A stretch of DNA of 64,000 nt from Streptomyces sp. NBC_00557 (GTDB lineage Bacteria; Actinomycetota; Actinomycetes; Streptomycetales; Streptomycetaceae), in NCBI RefSeq assembly GCF_036345995.1, contig NZ_CP107796.1, positions 5,394,001 to 5,458,000 of the forward strand, written 5' to 3'. Positions 18,897-27,200 of the stretch are shown piece after piece. Numbering within the stretch: the stretch's first letter is position 1; each line of letters opens with the position of its first letter. The notes under the pieces are model-generated. The model saw only the letters and a program-made list of their open reading frames with translations, did not search any database and had not been told where the DNA came from. The position numbers and the translations under genes are program-made.

Positions 18897-19769
18897 ATGG
18901 AGACCCGACTGGTCGAGTACGCGATCGCGGTCGCCGACGAGCTGAGCTTCACCCGTGCCGCGCAACGCGTCTACGCAGCACAGTCGACCGTCTCCGCCGG
19001 CGTTCGGGCGCTGGAACGGGAACTCGGCACCGTGCTCTTCGAACGAGACCAGCGAGGGGTGCGGATCACCGCCGCCGGAGAGGCGGTGCTGCCCGCGCTT
19101 CGCGCGCTCGCCGACGCCGAGGCGCGCGCCCGCACCGCAGCCGACCCGCGAGGCGAACTGCGGGGCGAGCTGCGCATCGGGGTGTTCTCCAGCGTGAGCT
19201 ACCTCGCGATCCCACGCGTCATCGGCGCCTTTCACCGCGAACACCCGCTCGTCGACCTCCGGCTGCGCGCGTCTTCGTCCGGCTCGGCGGAGCTCGCCGA
19301 CGCCGTGCGGCGGGGGCGGCTCGATCTCAGCTTGTACGGGCTCCCGGCGGCCACCGCGGGCCCAGGCCTCACAGTGCACCGGCTCGCCACGACGCCCTAC
19401 GCGGTCGTCCTCCCGGCCGGCCATGAACTCGCGTCACGCGCGGGACTGACGCTGACGGACCTCGCGAATGAGCGCTTCGTGGACGCGCCTGTCGGTTTCG
19501 GCAACCGGGACGTCCTCGACGCCGCGCTCGGCGCACGCGGGGTGGTGCGCGACGTCGCGGTGGAGGCGACCGAGACCAGCTCGATCCCGGTCTTCGTCGC
19601 CAACGGCCTCGGCATCGCGCTGCTTCCCGAACTGCTGGTCCCGCCAAGCGAGGACATCGCGGTCGTCCCTCTGAACGAGGACATCACCTGGGAGTTCAAC
19701 GTCGTGACACGGACCTCGACCGGCGAAGCCACCGCGGCTCTGCTCGAGCAGTTGCTCGCGGCGTACTGA
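18897..19769 (+). CDS. LysR-family transcriptional regulator
   Basis: The 290-aa protein has the N-terminal winged helix-turn-helix (about residues 1-60, ELSFTRAAQRVYAAQSTVS and then RALERELGTVLFERD). The effector-binding domain (~85-290) follows, with GELRIGVFSSVSYLAIPRV and the typical FVANGLGIALLPELLV loop. ATG 18897 gives the canonical METRLVEYAIAVADELSFTRAA start and has GGAGG upstream; the longer frame starting at 18714 overlaps the divergent MFS gene and is rejected. It probably regulates its own promoter and the divergent MFS exporter in response to a small molecule. Confidence 0.9.
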   Translation: METRLVEYAIAVADELSFTRAAQRVYAAQSTVSAGVRALERELGTVLFERDQRGVRITAAGEAVLPALRALADAEARARTAADPRGELRGELRIGVFSSVSYLAIPRVIGAFHREHPLVDLRLRASSSGSAELADAVRRGRLDLSLYGLPAATAGPGLTVHRLATTPYAVVLPAGHELASRAGLTLTDLANERFVDAPVGFGNRDVLDAALGARGVVRDVAVEATETSSIPVFVANGLGIALLPELLVPPSEDIAVVPLNEDITWEFNVVTRTSTGEATAALLEQLLAAY

Positions 19770-19928
19770 CCCTTGCTCCCGGTGCGTTCAGGTCATCCGC
19801 CGGCGCCTCGGTCCCCCTCGGTCGAGTGCCCCGCTCGCCTCAGTGCGCGTGGCCGCTCGGTGTGAGCGGAGCGGTCGTCGTCCCCCCGCCGCGGAGGTTC
19901 GGCGCACCGCTGTTGCGGAGGGTGGCGG

Positions 19929-22568
19929 GTGGGGTTGGAATCAAGTGTGAGGGTCTTCGGCAGCGACGTGTCCGTCGGCCGCCCCGCCCCCGGCACAGGG
20001 GCGGGCCGCAAGGGGCTCAAGAGCGATGCGCTCGGCCTGTTCTCCTCGGTGGCCATGGGCCTCGCCTCCACCGCGCCGGCGTACAGCCTGGCCGCCACGC
20101 TGGGCATCATCGTGGCCGGGGTCGGACTGCAGGCCCCGATCGTCACCATGCTGGCGTTCGTCCCGATGCTGCTGGTCGCGTACGCCTTCCGGGAGCTCAA
20201 CGCCAGCAACGCCGACTGCGGCACCACCTTCACCTGGGCCACCCGGGCCTTCGGGCCGCGCGTCGGATGGATGGGCGGCTGGGGCCTCATCGTCGCCAAC
20301 GTCCTCGTCATGGCGAACCTCGCCGAGGTCGCCGCCGCCTACGGCTTCCGGCTGGTGGGCCTGGACGGCCTGGCGGACGACCGGCTGTGGACCACCGTGG
20401 TGGGCGTCGGCTGGATCGTCGTGCTGACCGCGGTCTGCTACGTCGGCATCGAGTTCTCGGCGGCCGTCCAGCGCTGGCTGCTGTGCCTCGAGGTCGCGGT
20501 GCTGGTCCTGTTCGCGCTGGCCGCGCTGGTCAGGGTCTACACCGACCCGCCGCCCACGGCGATCCATGTGTCGGCCTCCTGGTTCAACCCGTTCGACGTG
20601 TCCTCGGCGAAGGCCCTGACCTCGGGCCTGCTCGCGGGCGTCTTCATCTACTGGGGCTGGGACACCGCGTTCTCGGTGAACGAGGAGACCGTCGACAGCA
20701 CCCGCATCCCCGGGCGCGCCGCGATCCTGGCCACGGTGCTGCTGCTGGTCATCTACGGGCTGGTGTCCACCTCGGCGCAGGCGTTCGCGGGAATCGGCAC
20801 CTCCGGCATCGGGCTCCGCAACGGGCGAAACTCCGACGATGTGCTCTCCGTACTGGGCCAGGCCGTGTTCGGCAGCCAGGGCGTCGGCCTGCTGCTGTCG
20901 CGGCTGCTGATCCTGATGGTGCTGACCTCGGCGCTGGCCTCCGCCGTGACCACCATCCTGCCGCTGGCCAGGACCGTCTTCTCCATGGCGGTCCACAAGG
21001 CCGTCCCGGCCCGGTTCGCCCGGGTCCACCGCAGGTTCCTCACCCCGACCTGGGGGACCCTGGGCATGGGGGTGGCCTCGCTCGCCCTGTACGTCCTGAT
21101 GGCCCTGCTCAGCCGGAACGTGATGGCCGACACGATCGAGTCGGTCGGTCTCGCGATCGCCTTCCAGTACGGGGTGACCGGGTTCGCCTGCGTCTGGTAC
21201 CACCGCAAGGCCCTCGCCGAGAACGCCGGAAACCTGGTCTTCAAGGGCGTCCTGCCGGGCCTCGGCGGGCTGGTCATGGCCCTGCTCTTCGTCTACGCCA
21301 CCTTCGTGGTCTACGCCAACCCCCAGTACGGCGAGACCATCATCGACGTGCCGTTGATCGGCCGGACCGGCGGGGTCACCGTGCTGGGTCTGGGCGCCCT
21401 GCTGATCGGTCTCCTGCTGACGCCGGTGGTCACCCGCGGCCACGGCGTCGCCCTCAAACTCCAGCGGAACCTGCTGCCGCGCCGTCTGCCGCAGCACGCC
21501 GCCGTGGACGCGTCCAGCCGCTACCTGCCCGCCGACAACGGCTCCGGGGTGGGCGGCGACTGGTACGACGTCATCCCGCTGTCGGGCACCCGGGTGGGCC
21601 TGGTCGTCGGCGACGTACTCGGTCACGGACTGCGGGCCGCGGCCACCATGGGACGCCTGCGTACGGGGGTGCGCGTCCTGGCCCGGCTCGACCTGAGCCC
21701 GGACGAGCTCCTGTCCCGGCTCGCCGACCTGGTCGAGGAGAGCGCGTGCGAGGGCGGGCACCGCCGCGGCCCGGGCCGGCCGCGGCCGCACACCGACGAG
21801 GCGCTCGGCGTGAGCTGCCTGTACGCGGTCTACGACCCCGTCTCGGGGCAGTGCAGCCTGGCGCGGGCCGGTGACCTGGCGCCGATGGTGGTCGACCCGC
21901 GCACGGGCCTGGTGCACCGTCCGCGGGTGCCGCCCGGACCGGCGCTGGGCGTCGGCGGCCTGCCGTACCAGAGCACGGAACTGGAACTCGCGCCGGGCAG
22001 TCTGCTCGCCTTCTTCACGGACGGCTTCCTGCAGACGGCCCCCGACCGGGAGGCCGGGCTCGCCCAGCTGGCGCGCGTCCTCACCGGCGCCCGGGGATCC
22101 CTGGACGCGCTGTGCGACAGGGCGGTGGCCGACCTGCTGCCCGGACCGGTCGACGTGGACGCCACGCTGCTCCTGGTCCGTGCCCGCATGCTCGACCGCA
22201 CCCAGTTCGCCGAGTGGTCGGTGCTCCCCGACCCGGCGGCGGTGGCCACCGTCCGTACCGCCGTCGGCAAGCAGCTCAGCGACTGGGACCTGCACGACCT
22301 GGCGTTCACCAGCGAGCTCATCGTCAGCGAACTGGTCACCAACGCCATCCGGTACGTCGGCGGTCCGATCCGGGTACGCCTGATCCGCGACCGGGCCCTG
22401 ATCTGCGAGGTGTCCGACACCGGCCACACCTCGCCCAATCTGCGGCACGCGGCGAGCGAGGACGAGGGAGGGCGGGGCCTGTTCATCATCGCCCAGATGA
22501 CCCACCGCTGGGGCACCCGGTACACGCCCACGGGCAAGACGATCTGGACCGAGCAGGACATGCCGTGA
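19929..22568 (+). CDS. fusion: APC amino-acid permease + SpoIIE PP2C phosphatase + HATPase_c
   Basis: The 879-aa single frame has three parts. Residues ~25-500 form an APC-superfamily permease with about 12 hydrophobic segments (start SDALGLFSSVAMGLASTAPAYS, then DCGTTFTWATRAFGP). Residues ~510-745 are a SpoIIE-type PP2C phosphatase: LQRNLLPRRLPQ entry helix, GGDWYDV, VVGDVLGHGLRAAATMG, FFTDGFLQ and VDATLLLVR. Residues ~757-879 are an anti-sigma-type ATPase with N-box SELVTNAIRY, EVSDTGHTSP and GGRGLFII. In the common actinobacterial architecture, PAS or GAF sensors precede the phosphatase; here a whole transporter does. The usual AGHPP box reads AGDLAP and one of the usual paired aspartates is V, so activity should not be assumed. 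GTG 19929 has GGAGGG 6 bp upstream. I infer a membrane transceptor that couples transport to anti-sigma/anti-anti-sigma signalling. Confidence 0.85.
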   Translation: MGLESSVRVFGSDVSVGRPAPGTGAGRKGLKSDALGLFSSVAMGLASTAPAYSLAATLGIIVAGVGLQAPIVTMLAFVPMLLVAYAFRELNASNADCGTTFTWATRAFGPRVGWMGGWGLIVANVLVMANLAEVAAAYGFRLVGLDGLADDRLWTTVVGVGWIVVLTAVCYVGIEFSAAVQRWLLCLEVAVLVLFALAALVRVYTDPPPTAIHVSASWFNPFDVSSAKALTSGLLAGVFIYWGWDTAFSVNEETVDSTRIPGRAAILATVLLLVIYGLVSTSAQAFAGIGTSGIGLRNGRNSDDVLSVLGQAVFGSQGVGLLLSRLLILMVLTSALASAVTTILPLARTVFSMAVHKAVPARFARVHRRFLTPTWGTLGMGVASLALYVLMALLSRNVMADTIESVGLAIAFQYGVTGFACVWYHRKALAENAGNLVFKGVLPGLGGLVMALLFVYATFVVYANPQYGETIIDVPLIGRTGGVTVLGLGALLIGLLLTPVVTRGHGVALKLQRNLLPRRLPQHAAVDASSRYLPADNGSGVGGDWYDVIPLSGTRVGLVVGDVLGHGLRAAATMGRLRTGVRVLARLDLSPDELLSRLADLVEESACEGGHRRGPGRPRPHTDEALGVSCLYAVYDPVSGQCSLARAGDLAPMVVDPRTGLVHRPRVPPGPALGVGGLPYQSTELELAPGSLLAFFTDGFLQTAPDREAGLAQLARVLTGARGSLDALCDRAVADLLPGPVDVDATLLLVRARMLDRTQFAEWSVLPDPAAVATVRTAVGKQLSDWDLHDLAFTSELIVSELVTNAIRYVGGPIRVRLIRDRALICEVSDTGHTSPNLRHAASEDEGGRGLFIIAQMTHRWGTRYTPTGKTIWTEQDMP

Positions 22569-22605
22569 CACCGGCCGGCACCGGACGTCCACCGGGTTCC
22601 CGACC

Positions 22606-23153
22606 ATGGCCGTCGCCCGGTGCGCCCGCGGACTGGGCCGCCTGCTCGCCGTGATCGGCACCGGCGTGGGGGTCGCCCCGTACCGGATCGTGCGCGTGCT
22701 CCTCGTCCTGCCCGCCGTCGCGCTGTGGCGCCGGGTCCACGCCCCCGCCGCCGCGTGCTCGCCGCCGTCGCGCGAGAGACAGGCGACGCCCCCGGGCACG
22801 CCTGGCGCATCGCCGGGCGGATCTCGCGGGTCGTGGGGCGCGCTCTCGGGACCCTCTTCCGGTGGATCTTCGTGGAGCCGCTGCGCCGCGCGTACCGGGC
22901 CGTCCTCACCCCGGTCGGCCACCTCGTGCGGGAGGCCGTCCTGCGGCCAGCCGCCGAGGGCGCACGCGTGGCGGGGCCGGGCCGTGCGCGACGCGCTCGC
23001 GGCGGCCGCCGGACGGTACGGCAGGCCCGCGCGGACGTCCGGCGGATGCTGTCCGGCGAGCCCGGGCAGCCGGCCGCGGCGGACCGGCGGGAACCTCACG
23101 GGCCCGCGACACGTACTCTTGGTAGCAGTACGACCGCACTCACGAAGGACTAG
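22606..23153 (+). pseudogene. basic helical protein gene, apparently frameshifted
   Basis: The frame from ATG 22606 reads MAVARCARGLGRLLAVIGTG, then APYRIVRVLLVLPAVALWRR, with strongly Streptomyces-like codons. Near 22745-22757 the coding signal moves to another frame and continues as VLAAVARETGDAPGHAWRIAG and LGTLFRWIFVEPLRRAYR to a stop at 23151-23153. A second pair of compensating shifts is possible near 22975-23020 (the stretch RAVRDALAAAAG is in the other frame). Neither single frame gives a sensible protein. It would be a ~180-aa Arg-rich protein with one or two hydrophobic helices, ending just before the DUF2344 gene. It is a degraded gene or a sequencing artefact; I do not recognise the family. 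Confidence 0.45.
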
Positions 23154-23157
23154 GACA

Positions 23158-23976
23158 CTGGGCAAGCGACAGCCCGAAGGCCCGCCGCCCGCACCCGCGG
23201 TGCAGCGCATCCGACTGCGCTACACCAAGCGCGGCCGCCTGAGGTTCACCAGCCACCGAGACTTCCAGCGCGCCTTCGAGCGTGCGCTGCGCCGCGCCGA
23301 GGTGCCCATGGCGTACTCGGCCGGGTTCACGCCGCACCCGAAGGTGTCGTACGCCAATGCCGCACCCACCGGCACGGGCAGTGAGGCGGAGTACCTGGAG
23401 ATCGCGCTCACCGCACCGCGCGACCCGGAGACCCTGCGCGTCCTCCTGGACGAGTCGATGCCCGCCGGGCTCGACATCGTCGAGGCGGTCGAGGCACGGA
23501 CCTCCGGCCTCGCCGACCGGCTGACGGCCTCCGTCTGGGAGCTGCGGCTGGACGGCGTCGACCCGGCCGACGCCGAGCGCGCGGTCGACGCCTTCAACCG
23601 GGCCGGGACCGTCGAGGTCCAGCGGATGACCAAGAACGGCGTCCGCACCTTCGACGCCCGCCCGGCGGTGGTGAGCCTGGAAACGCACGGTTCTCCGGCT
23701 GATAGGCCTGGCGACCAGCCCTGTGCGATACTGCGGCTGGTTGTTCGGCACGTGACGCCTGCCGTACGACCCGACGACGTCCTGTCCGGTCTCCGCGCCG
23801 TGGCCGACCTGGCGCCGCCGGTCCCCGCAGCGGTGACCAGGCTGGCGCAGGGGCTGTTCGATGAAGAGACCGGCACGGTGACCGACCCGCTCGCGCCCGA
23901 CCGCGAGGCAGCCGAGGCCCGGAAGGCCGCACCGGCCGCCGCCGCGACGGCGCCGACGCCGGAAGGTCCCGCGTAG
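23158..23976 (+). CDS. radical SAM-linked DUF2344 protein (TIGR03936)
   Basis: The ~272-aa protein is the expected partner of the TIGR03960 radical SAM protein; the two families are known as neighbours or fusions. It shows the conserved start QRIRLRYTKRGRLRFTSHRDF, then RRAEVPMAYSAGFTPHPKVSYA and GSEAEYLEIAL. It is followed by an Ala-rich C-tail. The start is uncertain. A CTG at 23158 (reading MGKRQPEG) has GAAGGA 8 bp upstream, whereas the next in-frame start is GTG 23200, with a poor ribosome site. The function, presumably an RNA or protein modification with the radical SAM enzyme, is unproven. It precedes rne, the usual order. Confidence 0.85.
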   Translation: MGKRQPEGPPPAPAVQRIRLRYTKRGRLRFTSHRDFQRAFERALRRAEVPMAYSAGFTPHPKVSYANAAPTGTGSEAEYLEIALTAPRDPETLRVLLDESMPAGLDIVEAVEARTSGLADRLTASVWELRLDGVDPADAERAVDAFNRAGTVEVQRMTKNGVRTFDARPAVVSLETHGSPADRPGDQPCAILRLVVRHVTPAVRPDDVLSGLRAVADLAPPVPAAVTRLAQGLFDEETGTVTDPLAPDREAAEARKAAPAAAATAPTPEGPA

Positions 23977-24238
23977 GGACGGACGTCGTAGCGCCGCCCT
24001 CGTACTCGGGAGCCACCTGGGTCGGGCAGCGCACCGACCAGAAGACTTTCGCCAGGCCGTACCGACAAGGCGTACGGAACCGGCGAGACAGGACACAGAG
24101 TGCTCCCGAGCGGCGCCCGCGCCCCGGACGGCGGCCACCGCGGATCACGCGGGCCGCGGACGTCACCGGCGTACGGTCCACCGAGACCGACGCCGGACCA
24201 GGTGCGGCGCCCGGGAGCCTGACGGGAGAAACGCCCGC

Positions 24239-27200
24239 ATGCTCGAGCCGACCGAACCCACCAAGGGTTCCGAACTGAACACACCCAGCGACACCCTGCC
24301 CCCGCGCAGGCGTCGCCGTGCCGCCTCCCGCCCGGCGGGCCCGCCGAGCACCGCGGAGGCACCCGCCGAGGTGACCGTGCGGGCCATACCGGCGGCGGAC
24401 CCGGACGAGGTCCCCGCGGCCGTCGGAGCCGTCGGGACCGAGAACACCGACGAGACCGAAGAGACCGAAGAGGTCACGGAGGCCGCCGCGGCGCAGGAGA
24501 GCAGCGAGGCGGCGGCAGCCGTCCAGGCGCCCGCCGCCGAGGAGGCCGTCGCCGGCCGTCCGCGGCGCCGGGCCACCCGCCGCGCGTCCGCGCCCGCCGG
24601 TTCGCCGTCCTCCGCCGTGGTCGCCGAGACCGTCGTACCGGCCGCGCCCGCCGCCGAGACGGAGAAGCCCGCCGCCGTGCCCGAGGGCGGCGAGGTCGTC
24701 GTCGGCGAGGAGGCCGCGCCGCGCCGCGCCCGCCGCCGTGCCACGCGCAGCGTCTCCGCGCCGACCGGTGCGGTGTCCGGTGCCGCCGAGGTCGCGGTGA
24801 CCGCGCAGCCCACCGAGACTCCCGTGGCCGAAGAGCCTGCCGAGGCCACCGCCGCTGCCGAGGCGCAGGCCCCGGCCGAAGAGGCGGCACCGGCCGCCCG
24901 TACCCGCCGCCGGGTCGCGCGCCGCGCGTCCGCGCCCACCGGTGCGCCGGTTTCCGCGGAGACCGGTGAGACGGCCGGCGCCGCCGGCGCCGAGTCCGCC
25001 GCCGCGGAGGCCGGGCAGGCCGGGGAGGAGGCGCCCGCCGCCGCGGAGGCCGCTTCCGCCGGTCGCCCGCGCCGTCGGGTCGCGCGCCGCGCGTCCGCCC
25101 CCGCCGGTGCGCCGGCTTCCGCGGAGGCCGCCGAGACCGTGGTCCCGGCCACCACCGAGTCGTCCGCAGCCGCTGCCGCCGAAGCGCCGGAGCAGCCCGC
25201 CGCCGCGGAGGAGGCGGCACCGGCCGCCCGTACCCGCCGCCGTGCGACCCGCCGTGCGTCGGCTCCCGCCGGCGCCCCGAAGACCGCCGAGCCCGCCGCC
25301 GCCCAGGAAGCGCCCGCCGTCCAGGCAGCCCCGGCCGCCGCGGAAGCCCCGGCCGTCGCCGAGCCCGCCGCCGAAGCCCCCGCTTCCGCCGAGGTGAGCG
25401 GCGCCGCCGAGGAGGCCGCTGCCGGTCGTCCGCGGCGCCGGGCCACCCGCCGGGCCTCCGCGCCCGCCGGCGCCCCGAAGGGCGCCGAGGCCGCCGAGGC
25501 CGCCGGGGAGGCCCCCGCCGCCGGGGCCGTCCGGGAAGCGGAGGACACCGCGGAAGCCGCCCAGGCGCCGGCTGCCGAAGAGGCGGCCCCGCGCCGCACC
25601 CGCCGCCGGGCCACCCGCAGGGCGACCGCGCCCGCCGGTGCTCCGGCCGCCGACACCGCCGAGCCCGCCGAGTCCGAGGAGACCGGCGCCGGCGCCCAGA
25701 CCCCGGAGGCCCCCGTCACCACGCACACCACCGAGCCCGCCCCCGCCGCCCAGGCGCCGCAGGCTCCCGCGGCGCAGGCCCCCGAGGAGGAGGCCGCCCC
25801 GCGCCGCGCCCGCCGTCGCGCCGTGCGCCCGGCGTTCGGCTTCGCCGAGCCGGCGCAGCCGCCGCAGCCCGCGCCGGCCGCCGAGAGCGAGGCCGCCGAG
25901 CCGGAGGCCCCGCGCCGGCCCGCCCGCCCGGCCGTCGCCGTCTTCCAGCCGCCGGTGTTCACCGAGCCCAGGTTCCAGACCCCGGAGCGCGCCGCCGCTC
26001 AGGCCGCCGCCGAGGCCGCCGAGGCGGAGGAGCCCGAGGAGTACGCGGCCGAGGAGCGCGCCGAGACCGGCACGCGCCGCCGCCGTCGCCGCCGGGGCGC
26101 CGCCGAGGAGACCCGGACCCCCGAGACCGCCGCCGAGGCTGCGGAGCCGGAGGAGCCCGCCGAGACCGAGGAGGCCGAAGAGGCCGAGGAGGGCGAGGAG
26201 ACGGAGGGCGCCGAGGGCTTCGAGGAGTCCGGTTCGCGCCGTCGTCGTCGTCGCGGCGGCCGCCGTCGCCGTCGCGGGGACGCCGCCGAGGGCGAGGGCG
26301 ACGGTACGGAGCCGGAGGCCGAGGAACTGGCCGCCGAACAGGCCGCGCAGGACGCCGAGGACACCGCCGAGCAGGAGGAAGAGGACGTCGAGGAGGCCCG
26401 CGAGGAGGCCGCCCCCTCGACCGCCGGAAGCCGCCGTCGCCGGCGCCGTCGCCGTCGCGCCGGTGACACCTCCGTCGACAGCGAGCCCGGTGAGGGCGAC
26501 CCCGAGCGCACCGTCGTCAAGGTGCGCGAGCCGCGCAAGCCCGCCGAGCCGTCGGACGAGGTGCAGTCCATCAAGGGCTCGACCCGCCTGGAGGCCAAGA
26601 AGCAGCGCCGCCGGGAAGGCCGTGAGCAGGGGCGCCGCCGCGTGCCGATCATCACCGAGGCCGAGTTCCTGGCCCGCCGCGAGGCCGTCGAGCGCGTGAT
26701 GGTCGTGCGCCAGCACGGCGAGCGCACGCAGATCGGCGTCCTGGAGGACGGCGTGCTCGTCGAGCACTACGTCAACAAGGAGCAGGCGGTCTCGTACGTC
26801 GGCAACGTCTACCTGGGCAAGGTCCAGAACGTGCTGCCGTCGATGGAGGCGGCCTTCATCGACATCGGCAAGGGCCGCAACGCCGTCCTGTACGCGGGTG
26901 AGGTCAACTTCGACGCGCTCGGCATGTCGGGCGGCCCGCGCCGTATCGAGTCCGCCCTGAAGTCCGGGCAGTCGGTGCTGGTGCAGGTCACCAAGGACCC
27001 GATCGGGCACAAGGGCGCCCGTCTGACCAGCCAGGTCTCCCTCCCGGGCCGTTACCTCGTGTACGTCCCCGAGGGCTCGATGACCGGCATCAGCCGCAAG
27101 CTGCCCGACACCGAGCGGGCCCGGCTGAAGGCCATCCTCAAGAAGATCGTCCCCGAGGACGCGGGCGTCATCGTGCGCACCGCCGCCGAGGGCGCGAGCG

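Noticed and set aside
19793..20311. 172-aa minus-strand ORF before the fusion gene
   Set aside because: Antisense to the N-terminus of the permease; no motif, poor codon pattern.
19941..23210. 1089-residue minus-strand open frame opposite the permease-phosphatase fusion
   Set aside because: Low-complexity antisense product without motifs. The plus-strand gene has clear domain motifs and codon bias.
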